A DNA stretch of 64,000 nt from Thamnaconus septentrionalis (taxonomy: Eukaryota > Chordata > Actinopteri > Tetraodontiformes > Monacanthidae). Of the stretch, positions 1 to 13,140 are shown one piece after another. Under the pieces are notes generated by a model. The model searched no databases. It worked only from the letters and a program-made list of their open reading frames with translations, and was not told the origin of the DNA. Both the position numbers and the translations under genes were made by a program. Location: positions 12,661,501-12,725,500 of the forward strand of contig CM020511.1 in NCBI GenBank assembly GCA_009823395.1. The letters are read 5' to 3'. Each line of letters opens with the position of its first letter. Position 1 is the first letter of the stretch.

Positions 1-58
1 AGGAAGGTACAAGACAATGATATCACCGATCCAGCCAGACAGCAGGTACAGTAGTGCG

Positions 59-90
<32 letters not shown>

Positions 91-281
91 TTCCTCGTAC
101 TCACGCACCCACACACTTAGTGATTTACTATTCCAATAAATCACTGGCGCGGCCTAATTTCCTATGGATTTCAATTTCCCCCTGGACATATCTGCATTGA
201 TCAACTTCAGGTGTAAGGATGTGCCAGACGTCACTCACTGTGACACTGAAGAATGACTCACAGATCTCTGTGATCGTAGAC

Positions 282-290
282 GTGTGTGTG

Positions 291-348
<58 letters not shown>
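282..348. repeat. (TG)n microsatellite
   Basis: About 67 bp of nearly pure TG with one interruption near 290. It creates spurious Cys-Val or His-Thr open frames on both strands. Confidence 0.97.
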
Positions 349-349
<1 letters not shown>

Positions 350-1503
350 GGTAGGACAGCGTGGGATTTGTGCATATGCAGCGTTTCTGTTCGACGCGGC
401 TTTGGGACACGAATCCTTGAGCCTGAGTAATAACATCTGAAAATGTCACAATCGCACAGACGGAGACGCTCTGAATGGGAACTTGAGATATTGTTATTCC
501 GATCGTATCGACTCGTCTCGGGCCCGAGTTCTTCGAGGAACAATTAATTATCATTCCGGCTTTTCCCAGCGTTTGTTGCTTGAGAAAGAGACGAGCGGCG
601 GCTTCCTCTTTGAAACCGGAGAGAGGACGTTCGCCGTCCGCCGAGTCATCTCTTTCGCGGCGGCGCTTGAGCCGCAACAGGGTTTAATTGCCCCCCCGCC
701 CCCCGCCCGCCACCCCCCCTCTCGTCCTCTGTCCTTTACGCCGCATTATGAGGCCAATTACGGCGCTGACAAACACGTGGTGCCGCCGGACGAGGCGGGT
801 CGCTCTGTTTGTCGCTGCCTGACACGTCCTTGCGTCGGGGTCTGTTGTCCCCGGGCCTGTTGATGAGTTCTGAGCCGGTGTTGGGAGGCGACGACGCCCC
901 CTCCTGCCACCCCACCCCATCCCCCCTGCCTCCCCCGCCTCCCCCGCCCCTCCCCGACGACGCCTTTACCACGAATTCCTCCCCCAGAGGCAGATCTGAA
1001 TGGATCGTGGAGGCAAGGAGGGGAAATAAATTGCAGAAAAGGATAAATCGATGCTTGGCGGAGAGGCAAACAGACCTTCCAACCCCTTGGCCGAGCCCCA
1101 CACACACACGCACGCACACACAAGCGCACGCACTACAGCGTGGCTTTGCTTTTTTCTTTTTTTCCTTGGGCTGTATTGGATTGGTATGCAGAGCCGGGCA
1201 GAGACGCTCAGAAAAAGACTTGGCCTACAAATGATGTCCTTTGTTTGATCCACCGGGTTGGTGGTGGTGGTGGTGGGAGGGGGGGAGGGAGTCGGGGGGT
1301 GGAGGGGATTGCCGGTGAGTGGATGGGGAGGGTCGTCGCAAACATTTCTGCCTGTGAGCCTCTCCCTCACTAACAGCTTCTTATCTGAGGGGAGAGGAGG
1401 AGGGGAGGAGGGGGGAGTCATCAGCGCCGGGAGAAGCTGGTTTTTGTCGTCTGCTTCTGTTGATGACTTTGAGGCCAGACGGGAAGGTGTCTGTGCTTTT
1501 GTG

Positions 1504-1509
<6 letters not shown>

Positions 1510-1539
<30 letters not shown>
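1510..1539. repeat. (GT)n microsatellite
   Basis: Pure GT run followed by an imperfect GCGT-rich tail to about 1558. Confidence 0.95.
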
Positions 1540-1542
<3 letters not shown>

Positions 1543-4501
1543 CTGCGTGTGCGTGTGCTCCAGTTTCCGCACATATTAACGTCTCATGCTAAATCCAGCA
1601 ATCCAGAGTTTACAGTCACACCGTCTCATTGCCACTCGGGTCTTCCCGTGTCTGTCCGCTCAGGAATAGATGTGATAATTAGATCAGTGACAACAGATCA
1701 AATCTTTGAAATCACTTTAAGTCAAGCCCAAAGTTCAAACATGAGAGCTCCTCTTTCACAAGTTCATTACAGCCAGCGGGGCGCAAGTGCGAGTCCTTTT
1801 CTGCGAGAGCGTGTTTTCTCACATCTTCACCCGGTGAAGCTAACATTCTCTACATTTCAACCCTAAAGCTTTGTAAGAATGCCTGTTTGACTGCCTTTTA
1901 TACACCAGCGTCTTAATCTTGCGGAGAAATTGAATTGGCAAACAAAGGCAGTGGACAAAAATTAGCCTATATGTTCTGTTTTGTATTCTGTGAAATTAAA
2001 CTCAGCTAAGTGATGAAGTTTGTCAGATTCTCTCTTTGTGAGACCTTTTGATTCAATCCATATTGGTCCTCTGGGCTGACCTGTGCTTTAGAGCGCAGAC
2101 AGAGCTGTATGCACTTTCAAACACATGAAGAATCTAGAAACATTCTAAAATTCTTCCATCATTGACTTTTAAAAAATACAATACAGGTTTAACACAACTC
2201 ACAAATACATAAAGCAGGTCAATGCCAAACCTTTAAATTCTGAATTTAAATCAAAGTTTTAGGGTATTTCACCTTTTTTCATTCTTACTGCTGCATTAAT
2301 CCACTACACAACAGCTTCCTGACAATAGTACAGTCCATCACTGCACACTCACCTCACAAAGAGCATATTTCATTTTGCGCACATACAAACGAGTGAAAAC
2401 ATGCCTTGCAAGTAATGCACTCCAAATATTTCGTTTTTTGGTGCAGAAGAATAGAATTTGCTATGTTCCTTATTAGTTAAAATGCTGAAAAATCTGATGA
2501 AAGGAAATCAAAACTAAGTCGTTCCAGCTTGCCAGCGTCGTATTTTTAAGTTCATTACACACACAAAAAAATATGTAGGTGTAATCACATTACAGCTGAG
2601 TAACATCTTTAGCATACCAGTCAAACTAAAATCTGGTTTTCTGTTCAAACTGGTGAACACATCCATACCACTGCTGCAACACCAACACGGTGTGCACCCT
2701 ATGCAAGTATCCGTGTTCTTACATTAAAATGCGATTATGTTAGCACGTTGACAATACCACTCAGCTGAAAATGCTACTTCAAAGCTGCTCTTTCCACCTC
2801 TAGATCGATAGATGACAGAGGAGAAAATATCCCTGAACTTGCTCAGGTTAGAATATCCCAGCCTTCACATGAAGCAGCGTGTGCACGCCAGAGCCCCTGC
2901 TGGTAATGGGACTTCCTATTACATTTATCAGAAGCTTGTCCCAAACAATGGACTTCTCAACCGCTGGCAAATAAATCTGCGACTTCTCTTACGAACGCTC
3001 AGGTTTCCCCCATCGACGCTCCTCCTCAACCGCACGTGTTCTCCACCGTCCTCGGCTCCCAACCAGCATCTGCACCCACCACCACCATTTACTTTGGCTC
3101 GGGAGTACTCATTTCGCTCCGTGTCTTTTTATCGTTTTGCGGTTCATACTGAACTCCCGCCCCTCCCCCGCCGTGCTTCTATTTCCATGAATGCCGGGTG
3201 AAATAATTGAGAGCGCTCTGTATGTCGCCGGCAGTGGCAGAGCTCCCACTTCCTCCTGCCTTGTAAATACTGTATCACTGAAATCCCCACTGTAAGCTGC
3301 CGATTTGGGATTCCTCACAAGCCTGCATAAAAAAAAGAAAAAAACCAGGGGTGAAAAAAAAAAACTGAGCAGGGATCAAATGGGTACCGGAATCGGAACA
3401 TCATTTCTGTGGACGGAGCCAGATTTCACATTCAGATGTTTGTCCTTGTCTTCCTCCTTGAGAAAAGCAAATTAAATTGGATTTTCCCTTGTGGTTTCTC
3501 TCTCTCCCTCTCTCTCTCTCCGTCTCTCGCTCTCTTTCCTTCGCTGGTGACATCCATAAGGAGGGAGGCACGCATGTCGCGGACCTTGCTGCATGTGGCG
3601 CTATAGTGTGAAGTGCAACAGACGGTGAACCCTAAAGGAGTCTCAACGGGAGCAAATCATTTCGCACAACAACTATAAATAAATCGCAGCTTATTATAAC
3701 CCAACTAAAGGGCTACTTTACACAAGTTTTGACGCAGGCTTGCATTTGGTCCTCTGTCGCTGTGGAGGAAGAGGGACATCATGGTTTTATTTTTCTTGTT
3801 CTTTTTCCTCTTCCTCACAGGAAGGGATTTTCACCAATTGGGAAACAGGAAGTGGGGAGATTTAAAGATGCAGCTAAAGAGACAAAAGGGGTCGAGTGCA
3901 AAGAAGAGAAAGTGTGCACCATCAAGTATTTATGGAGTCACAATGTTGTGGACTTTGTTTGAAATCTGTCTCTCGAGAATTCAAATTAATTTAGCTTGAA
4001 TACAAAATCAATGGAGTTTGCCCTTGCTTAAATGACTGCTGTAATGACCCTGATTCACTCCTGAGAAACAGGATGAAATTCACAGATCCTCACATCCTTG
4101 TGTCTGCCTCCAGCATTTAACACTCAGTGCCCAGGGTTCCAACATTCGACGTTAAAACTCAAATTAAAGGTAAAATAAAATGGAATTAAATATGCACAGC
4201 TGGCAGGGGTGCACAGACATCGCCACTGTGGTGCACATCCTGGGGCTGTCTGGGTTTTTTTTCTTGTAATTTTATACCATCAGTAAATATAACTATTGTG
4301 GTGAGCAGCACGTGTGTGCAACCTTTTCTCCAAAAGCATTGCCAATAATTATAAATGTGGAATTACTGTTATCACAAATCCTGACCAGTGTCAGTGGATG
4401 ATAACAGCTGGCAGATGTTTTTATTTTAAAGATCAGTGGCTCACAGCTGTGCGTGGTGTCTGCATGTTTACGAGATCCAAAAATAATGATGAAGCTGTCA
4501 C

Positions 4502-4544
4502 GTCTCCTCAGTGATATCATTAGTAATGATATCACTGAGGAGAC
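4502..4544. repeat. Perfect 43-bp palindrome
   Basis: The 21-nt arm at 4502-4522 is the exact reverse complement of 4524-4544, with a single G (4523) at the centre. Both arms contain GATATC. There is no loop, so a structured RNA gene is unlikely. It could be a recent inverted duplication, a transposon footprint or an assembly artefact. Confidence 0.95.
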
Positions 4545-7120
4545 CAACTTGGAGTCTCCTGCTGGTTGGAAGTACCTGTTGGTTAACTGGTCTGTGAGTG
4601 TAACCTCTATCGTTGATCACTGAAGACGCATTGATGAATTAATGAGAGAATTTCTGATCGGCTCTTTGGTGAATCCAAAGGAGAGCGCGAGGCACGCCGA
4701 TTGTAATTTATTCAGGGTGTCCATGTACACCTCAGTTACCTGGCGCCACAAGCATACAGTCCTATCTCACCTAATGACTGTACCTACTATTACAAGCCGT
4801 GTATTTAACAGAAAATCTCTTTCAGTTGCCTTAGGAAACAGATATTCCTCTCGCTGCTTGTACAGTTACTTACTACAGTTTCTGACAGCGACACCAGCTG
4901 GATGAAGAGACAAATGGGCCCAACACAATATTGCACACTATACATATATACGTATATATATATGTTTCATGTGATCAGACCGCTGCAATATTGTCCCATT
5001 CATTGAGATTAATTAAGTCATCCATAATGATTTAGTATTAGTCCAAGTATTTTGTAAGCGATACTCACATACATACACTCACATACTTCATTTTAACTGT
5101 GGTTACATGGATTTCATTTTTTGACATGCAACCTGTTCATGAACTCACACTCAAACACGCTCAGACGGTGTTTATATCCGACTGGTGCAGGAGGAACCAC
5201 TCGCCTGCGTTCTGTCCGCACTTTCAGATGTCCCGTCCTGGGCCTCAGGTGGTTTGTCTATTTTACAGGCTCAGCAAAAAAAAAAAAAAAAAGTAGCACC
5301 TGCATGGAACCTGAGACTGCAGCGCTACCGTCGCCAACGCACCACCTGACACGTCACGTGAGTAAGACTGGCTGTTTGTGTATTAGTGAGCTTGGACACG
5401 CCTTGAATATATGTACTTATTTGAAATGATGATGACATGCACTTGACCCTTGTGGGCTGATCATATTACGTCACCCAGATGTTTAGGGCACCTGGCAAAT
5501 TCAGTGGCAGATGATGGATGACCATCCAGACACTTATATCAGTTTTTTTGTAGTGTAGAAAAAGAACTGGATGTAAGTTTGCTGAAACAAACAATTAAGA
5601 ACAGTGTTCATTTTCTAATTGCATGCCTCCGAAACACCACTAAGAACTGCTGCGTGATTAAAGGGATGCAGGTAAACCGCAAACACGAGGGAAATGTAAT
5701 GTTAATATGACATTTCCTTTTGTCGGGTACTTAGTTTGTTTTTCTCCTGGTAGCTGCGCGCAGACCTGCTGTTGTTTTGTTGTTGTTTTTTCTCTTTCCA
5801 GTGAAGAAAAATTGTCCAGAGATAATGCAGTGTTCACCACAATTTATTCAAGATTAACATTTACATTCAATTCTTTTTTTATGCCGTAAATGAAAATTTT
5901 AAAAAAAACAAGTCGATCGAAAAAGCCTTACCCATGAAACTTGCAGAAGTGTTTGCGGTCGGATGCAAGGAACTGAATCAAAATATGAATAACCAGTTTG
6001 CAGCAGTGCGCTGGGAAAGAAGCAACGCAAACGCACCAAACACGTGGCCTTTGACCTTTCGTGTGCGATATTTCTATGTTGCTGCCCTTTGATCTAGTAC
6101 AAGGAACATGTAAAATGATTTTTATATTGCTCACATTTTTTCTTCCATTGACAGCAACACATCATGTTTGTGACACGTGTTGTAGCCTTACCGCCCGTAC
6201 CAGTACAAACTTTCCCTGGTTCTGCGTGGAGTCGGGCAGGTTGAGAGCACCAGGGTGCGGCAGCAGGAGCAGGAGAAACTGTCACAGCAGGCAGGAGACT
6301 GCAGAAACAAACATGAAGCACGACTAAGCAAATACAATATTTTCCAGAGTGCAGCGAGTCAATTGATCATGAATCAATTCCATGTCCGGGACTGTGATTG
6401 TGGGGCCTCGGAGCAGGCGCACATTATTTATCCTGGATTCTGAGCTTGACTTTAAAACTCAATCACTCTCCCAGTCACAGTAACATACACAAACATATAA
6501 ATCTTACCTCAGACAAAAAAAAGAAAAAAAAATAATCCCGGTTGCAGGGCTCTACCCCCTGCCCCACACCCCCCACCACCACCACCACTCGGCTGCCTCC
6601 TCGCCTGCTCTCAGAAGTTGCAAAGGTTAGTGAAAGTGATATGTTTGTCTTTTTCCACCTCACTGAAGGGTGAACTCAGTTCAATGCAATGAGAAATGGA
6701 TTACCAATTCATTAAAGGGGGGCTGTGTCACTCCTCATTGACTCGGACAAATAGCAAATTAATTTCAAGCCGCCTAATTTCTCTCTGTTCTCCGCTGAAT
6801 TTCTGATAACGGCGAGATTCCCGATCGCAGCCGGTGCGACTCCCCCCTCCTTCTCCACCCCGCTCAAATTTTTACTAATTCATTAAAAAATCTGCCACTG
6901 CGGAGATGCGACGGAGGAAATCCTCTCCGCTGTGTCTGCATGCTCACTTTGCCGCTGCAAAGAAATTGTATACAAACAGAACTCGAGTGTTTAATTGAAA
7001 GGAAGATATTAGAAAAGTGAGGAGCTGGTTGGAAGTTAACTCGGGAGTCGAGCGAAAACTTTTCAGTGCGAGCGAGGCCTCAGATCAGCAGCCGACGGAG
7101 GTGACAGAACTATTCACATG
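4545..7120. other. Gene-free stretch, possible conserved element near 6.7-7.05 kb
   Basis: No coding region is supported. An A-run lies at 5275-5292. Around 6690-7050 the sequence is repeat-poor, with TAAT-type words and blocks such as the region near 6761-6815, which has the texture of vertebrate regulatory DNA. This is only an impression, since no alignment was possible. Confidence 0.35.
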
Positions 7121-7124
7121 GTGG

Positions 7125-7840
7125 TCTTAAGTAAATGTACTTGTGCAAAAAAAAAAAAAATCTAATAGTGCAAGTACTGATTCAACTCATTTACCAAGTA
7201 AAAGTAAGAAAGTACAGGTTCTGACATGTACTGTCATAAAAAAAAAGTGAAAATTGTTTGGTTTTTTGCCTTTAATGAAACTATTTGTTTATAATTTTGC
7301 AAAAATGAAAAAGCTGACATGATAATTTGGATTTAACTGAGAGGAGGTCATGCATGAACATGATGGATTATTTTTTAACAGCTTTGGTACTCTTTTTCAA
7401 CTGCACAACCAAACTGTAATCAGTAACAGTCATCACCAGTCAGCCATTATTGGAAGTTTAATCTTGATATAACAATAACCAATGTAATTTTCTACATTTT
7501 TATTTATATCTGTACTGAAAAATTACTGAACAGTGACAGCAAAGCTGAGGAACTCTAGATTATCACCCAGTAATTACATTTAACTAGACAACAGCATAGT
7601 TCAAAGAGCTCCACTTTAAGCAATTCAAATAATAAGTAAGTTACTTTGAACAGAACTTGTAACTTTTAAACACAAGAGTAGCTAACATGTTCTTTCAATG
7701 TAGGAAGTAGACAATACAGATGTTTGTGTTCAAACGTCAGGGAGTAAAAGTAAAAAGTGGCCAGAAAAAGAAATACTCGAGTAAAGTACAAACTCTTGAA
7801 AAAATCAACTTAAGTACATTAACAAAGTATTTGTACGTCG
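7125..7840. mobile_element. Degraded teleost DNA transposon (AAGTAAATGTACTT-type ends)
   Basis: The left side (about 7128-7142) reads as AAGTAAATGTACTT. The right side (7770-7836) carries the inverted type, with ACTCGAGTAAAGTAC and CTTAAGTACATT. Such AGTA/TACTT-rich ends are common in non-autonomous fish DNA elements, probably of hAT type. The right end, read on the minus strand, matches 48975-49002 at 25 of 28 positions, so two family members occur in this window. No transposase frame is left. I found no clean target-site duplication, so the boundaries are approximate. Confidence 0.5.
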
Positions 7841-9046
7841 TGACTTCCCGGCCCTGCCAGCCAGGCCTTCCCGCCCCGCCCGCTTCAGTCAAGTTAGCGG
7901 GTCCGTAGGTGTTGTCGGGCAAAGCTGCAGAAGTGTATTGACAGGGCAGTATTGATGTTTCAATTAGAGTGGCGTTACATAGTGCCGCAGCGTGGTAACA
8001 CGGTGCGTCTCCTGCCATCTGCTCTGCCTCCACGTCTGACGAACGAGGCACGTGGGGCTAATCGAGCCGCACATGAGCGATGGGACCGCGCAGGCTCCCG
8101 CTCTCTCTCTCTCTCTCTCTCAGACACACACACATACACACATGTCCTATACGCACGTCCTTATGCAGAAAAATGGGGGGTTGGGAAGTGGAAGAGCTCC
8201 TCAGCCCTGCTGTTTAAACAGCCTTCAGACAGCCTGCGATTCCTCCCCTCTTCCCCTTTTCTCGCGTGCCACGGGAGCAGCCAGCAGGTTATTTCTCCGA
8301 CAAGGAAAACAGGCGAGCGCAGCAGATGCACGAGTTAAAATTCTTCAAAAGCTCATCCCGACTCAAAGACAACAAAAAAAAAAAAAGGGGGCGGGGGGTG
8401 GACGAAAGAAAGAAAGAAAGAAGGAAAGAAAGAAAGAAAGAAGGGCCTCTGCCAGGTTTTTCCTCGTGCTGGGACGCTCTGAAATAACAGCGCGCGATTG
8501 TGCCCGGCGTCGGCGGCTGCCAAACCACACGAATCAAAGACCTCATTGTGTGGATTACCTCGTTAATCTGTTGATGCCATTGAGTAGTATTGCAGGTGTT
8601 AATGTGCCAGGTTTTCCCCACCACCACCACCACCGCCCTCACCCCCCACCCCCCCAAACCCCCACTCCCACCATACCCTTATTGGGGAGGTGTAGCGTCG
8701 TCGGGCTGGTAATCTGCTTTAAACGCTTTCTGGGGAATGAGACCCGCCAAGAGGGAGGGAGGGGAGAGAAGGGGAGGGGGAGGGGAGCGTCACGGAGGCG
8801 GAGGAGCTCGCCGTTCGTACGGCAAGCAGACGGAGGGGGGCAGAGAGACCTGAGGCCACAGCGGCGGCGGGACGAGGCCATGAGCCGCCCGCCCCCGCCG
8901 CCGCACGCCCCGCGCCACTTGTTGAAATATACGACGGCATGAATAATGAAGGAGGAAGAGGGAAAAGTGCTAAAGCAGTCCCACAATGACATCCATCACG
9001 GGGGACGCCTCATTGCTCTTCGTCTCCTCCGCTTCCTCCCTGCGAG

Positions 9047-9092
9047 AGGGTGGGGGAGGTGGCGGTTGGGTGGTGGGGGGGGTGCGGGGGGT
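9047..9092 (+). other. G-run cluster, potential G-quadruplex
   Basis: Several GGG or longer runs lie within 46 bp, separated by 1-4 nt, which fits the usual G-quadruplex pattern. A function is not implied. Confidence 0.5.
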
Positions 9093-9778
9093 TGCTGCCA
9101 AGACGAAAGCTCAGCTCAGCTCAGCTCAGTTTAGCTCAGCTCCGCCGCCGCCGCCGCCGCCGCCACCGCGTTCAGCGTCGCACTTCCTGGGAAGGAGAGA
9201 AAAAACAGAGAGAGGGAGCGACGGAGGAAGGAAGGAGGGGACACACAGAGGGGAAGACAGAGGAGAGAGGGGAGGGGGGACAGAAAGTGAGGTAATCCTT
9301 TCTCTCACCCCTCCATACGCCCCCCGCCCTCGCTCCCCAGGGTGGTCTCTTCATCCAGGGCCTCAAAGAGGGGACAGAATACACCTCCCCGCTACAATGG
9401 AGGGGACCCACAGGGGCTGTTGCTATCTGTGTGTGTGTGTGTGTGTGTGTGATGGGGGGGTGGAGGCGGAGGTGGGGCGGCGGTAGAGGGGGTGCAGCTT
9501 TAAGCAGGCCTTTGAGTGGCCTAATTGCATTGGAATCGAGCAGCGGGCTGAGAGCCGGGCTCAGATCGCGGCGGGCTGCTGGAAGGCTGGAGCGAGCGAG
9601 AGAGAGAGCGGGCGGGCGGGCGAGCGAGGAGCCGCACCTTCGACAGCCGCACTCAGCGAAAGGAGCTCCGGCACAATGCGCACAATTAATGCTCTCCCTC
9701 TCGTTAACTCGCTCCCCACTTTTTTTTGTGCACCAAGCCGCCACCGCCACCACTCCAACCCCCAACCCGCTACACCCA

Positions 9779-9780
<2 letters not shown>

Positions 9781-9819
<39 letters not shown>

Positions 9820-9820
9820 C
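9781..9820. repeat. (CTGC)10 tetranucleotide repeat
   Basis: A perfect 40-bp tetranucleotide array. It yields the Leu-Pro-Ala-Cys read-through peptides seen in overlapping frames. Confidence 0.97.
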
Positions 9821-9980
9821 TCACTCTCCTCCCTCTCACCCCACATCTTACTCCCCTTCTCCCCTCACCCTCCCTCCCTCCATCCCTCCCCTCCAAGCCC
9901 GACCCACTGTGCAGTCTCTCACCCGCCGTATTAATCCTCCCGTATACAGCCCGTCAACCCCCTCACCCACCTCACCCCCC

Positions 9981-11039
9981 ATCACCCTTTGATGCACACA
10001 ACAATTACAGTAAGGATGAAAAGCGTGGGTCGGCCATCGTTATGTTAAAAAAAAAAAAACTTGAAAAGAGCCTCGGCGAGAATTATTTATATCTGAGCCG
10101 CTAATCTGAAATAAAGCCTCCACGTGGTGACGTCCCCTGTCATTATTTCTCGCGACAACTGATCCCGGCTTGATTAGAAAACGGCGGTGCGATTCGTCCC
10201 TGGCTGTATACGTTCCGCGCCATCGCACGGCTAATAGATTGTTCAAGCCGCAGCTCGCTGTATTTTTAGATTGCTGAACGCAGCTGTAATCTGCACGCGC
10301 GACTGTTGGGTTTTCCTGCGCTCAAAAAGTTTATTCTCGTTTGATTTGATCCAAACGAGTCAGTGTCGTGGCCAGTGGGCAAAGCAGAGGCAAAGTTGTG
10401 TCTTAGTGATTTTTCTGAATGGCTGAATCAATCCAACAAGTGTTTTTGTGTGTGTTTTTTTCACGGTAAAGTATGATTGGCATTGCACCTACGTACGCCC
10501 TAGAATAGTTTGTTAGGATTTTTTTTAACTACGCTGTGACAACAACATGCAATGTAATAATTTATAAATTGGTCGATACATCAGCTTAACCAGTCACATG
10601 TGATCTCCCTTGTTTGGGCCTTTTCTTTAACCTCTGTGATGACACACAATGACGGTAATTGCTCAAATGTGTTTATTTGACGACAGAAATGTGATTTGAA
10701 TCATCATGTTACACTAAAGGCATAACATGTCCTGGCCTAGAATGAAGAGACATAGTTTAAGAGTGAGACATGGACTCCTTCTAAGACAGAAAAACCTACA
10801 AACATGCGAAAACATTTTCAAAAGTTTTTTTTTTTCTGCAGCAACACAGACGACCCTGCTCACACTAGTCACACCATTTCACCACATCTTGCCAGACCTC
10901 ATAGCATACACATATTTTTATTTAATCTATTTTTGTTAATTTCGTTTCATTCTTTGTTGTTTTATTTTCAGACAAAGAAAAGCCGGCTGCTGTGCACATT
11001 TTGCACATGCAGTGAGGCTCAAACGTTCATAGGATGAAA
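9981..11039. other. Gene-free stretch
   Basis: No coding, RNA or mobile feature is recognised. The part at about 10080-10330 is repeat-poor and may be regulatory. The rest is AT-rich with short homopolymers. Confidence 0.4.
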
Positions 11040-13140
11040 CGAGGGCCAAAGACAAATGGCTCAGTGTTTATCATCTCAGGGCTCCGGATTTACCGTCCAG
11101 ATGATAACAATCAACCCTTGCAGCCGGCAGTGTCCTTTATGATTTTTGCATCCCCGCGGATTTTTTATTACATATGGTTTTAAAAGGGGTTTAATTACCA
11201 TTTCTACACCCCTGATGCTGGCCGGTTCGATTTCTAACGAGCAATACGTTCAGACTGCAGCCGTCCTCCCTCAGGGCCGGACTCAACTGTCCTTGTCTTT
11301 AAATGGGACTCAGTGAACTGTGTGCGTGTGTGCGCGCGCGCGCCTGCGTGCGTGGGTGCGTGTGCGGAACAATCAATGATTTTAAGAAACATATCATATT
11401 CAAGCAGCCCCCTCCTCTGATTTTCTTTGTTACATGAGCCGTGTCTTAATAAAAATCTAATTATTTCAGCTCGCAGGACACTTCCTGGTGAGAAATTGGC
11501 AGAGGGATGAGAGCTGATGTATGGGGAGACAGTCGCCTAATTAGAGCGTTAGAAATTGAATCTTTACGGCACACGGGTCATATAATTATCCTACTGTTAA
11601 TTTAACGCTTACATTCTCTGCTGTTCACTCCTATTCCCCTAAATGTAGTTTGGCAGCGGCCTTCAGCCCTGGCAGGATTTATTTTTTTTTTTTTCCTTTT
11701 TCTTTTTTACTGTACGTACGAGAGGAGTCGGCGGTGGCCCCTCACACCGGCCCCTCCGAGTGATTGAATAACTGAGGACCCGGGCAGTCCAAATAACAAG
11801 GCTCGCATCATTTATGCATTGTTAAGCCATGTAATTGAAACCAGCCATAGTTTGCATATTACACCATTAAAATAATGTGCTTTGCGTTTCTCCCAACACG
11901 ACTATTTAAGCCTGTGTGGCGATGTGGTAATTCCTTGAATTACGGCCTAATTACCACAATGTTCTTTTGATTTGGCCGATTTCAATGTTACGCCACAATA
12001 ATGTTCAATATTACCAGAATGAATTACTGAGCCGTGCCTTGAAACTTTTTTCCCTAGTGCGACTCCAATCCTGAGCGGCTCCCCCGTGCTATCAGTGCAG
12101 CTGGATTCACATCCATAAAGGATTATTAGCCAATGAAATGGGATCCATTAAAGGCCCAATCAGTAATACTTAATTGAAGAGCCTGAGTTATATGGGGGGT
12201 TCATGTGCATGGTGTGCCTCTCAGCTGATCACAGGCCTGTGTTATAGCATTGTTTACGGGTATTATGGTTGTCAGCAGCCCAACAATGTTAAGAAAACAT
12301 AACAGGTTTATAATTACGGCTGTCTATCATTTATCCTCGCAAGAAAAAGAATATACACTGCGGATGTTAATTACAGGGATATATTCTCCCAGCCTTTAAA
12401 ATGAAGCTAGTCTTTTATCACAACTGTGCATTTATAGACAGCCTCATGTCTTTAAGAATGGATTGCACGTGCTTATTATGTTTTAATTCACTTTATGTAC
12501 AATGTTTGGCCTCCAAAGACGCATAAATAAAGAGGAAAGTTGAAGGTAATCCAGTGTATGAAATCAAACTGGAATCCCGGCCATCTAAAGCAGGGATTAG
12601 ACAACAATTTGTAATTAGCACTCGGGCTTTGTTACACATGCCCCCGTGTTGTTCACAGTCCTCAGCCTATACACATGACGTGTGTCCTTGCGTGAACTTT
12701 TGGAATAAATTACCATTTTTTAAGAATGATCGGTGTGTGGGCATATACAGTGTCGCGATCGTCCTGCTGGCACTGAGCAGTTTGAACCTCAAAGGAAAAA
12801 AATACTTTAATAATTGCTTTTTATCGCCGTTTCATTTTCCCGTTACTGGTCCAAGTTATTACATAAAATGTTTAATTACTCTTTCACTTCCTCAAAGTTT
12901 AGAAGTTGTAAATTGTGGATATTGAGGAACTGCCTCCATTGATTTATAGGTTTAATTTGTGGCTGGTGTGTATTACTGATTTCTGCTGGATTAAATTGTT
13001 AGAGGCCATAGACCAACGAGGAGTGCTTCTTAATTGCGTACATACAGTTGGAATTATTAATGAATTATAATATTTCAAACTGTGGGACTGCCTGGGAGAA
13101 TAGTAAGTAGAAACTGCCAAGAAACATTTTTTTCCTCCCC
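11040..13140. promoter_or_regulatory. Candidate conserved regulatory block upstream of pou3f2
   Basis: About 2.1 kb, repeat-poor apart from short GT/GC and T runs near 11325 and 11680, with no plausible coding frame. It contains at least six TAATTA homeodomain cores (11192, 11458, 11538, 11948, 12368, 12873) and AACAAT/ACAATG SOX-like words (for example 12280 and 12500). Large conserved noncoding clusters are known around vertebrate POU3F2. Assigning this stretch as one is inference from texture and position only. Confidence 0.4.

Larger units (their letters stand above)
1..4500. other. Gene-free upstream flank, no supported gene
   Basis: No open frame here resembles a known protein. The longer ones at 128-1574 are read-through of CA/TG tracts and of the GC-rich patch at 660-1420, which has C-runs, G-runs and CpGs. 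A (CA)n tract lies at 62-90, a (TG)n tract at 282-348 and a (GT)n tract at 1510-1539. From about 1600 to 3300 the sequence is AT-richer and mostly non-repetitive, with nothing I recognise. A CT-rich patch lies at 3497-3535. Confidence 0.6.
8099..9980. repeat. GC-rich low-complexity zone with many short tandem repeats
   Basis: The zone holds (CT)n at 8099-8120, (CA)n at 8123-8142, (GAAA)n at 8404-8441, CAC/C-runs at 8615-8660, purine-rich G-runs at 8750-8790, a (CAGCT)n array at 9108-9140, (CCG)n at 9142-9164, (GT)n at 9427-9450, GGGC/GAGC repeats at 9590-9630, and (CTGC)10 at 9781-9820. All open frames here, up to 296 codons, are low-complexity Arg/Gly/Pro/Ser read-through with no domain. It may include a CpG-island-like element upstream of pou3f2. 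Confidence 0.7.

Noticed and set aside
235..1866. Open frames of 100-202 codons on both strands near the left edge
   Set aside because: They consist of Thr-His, Cys-Val, Pro and Gly read-through of CA/TG, C-run and G-run DNA, with no domain.
8052..8942. 296-codon open frame on the plus strand
   Set aside because: It is low-complexity (Ser-Leu, Thr-His, Lys-Glu, Arg, His-Pro) and follows five different simple repeats in turn, so it is an artefact of GC-rich repeat DNA.
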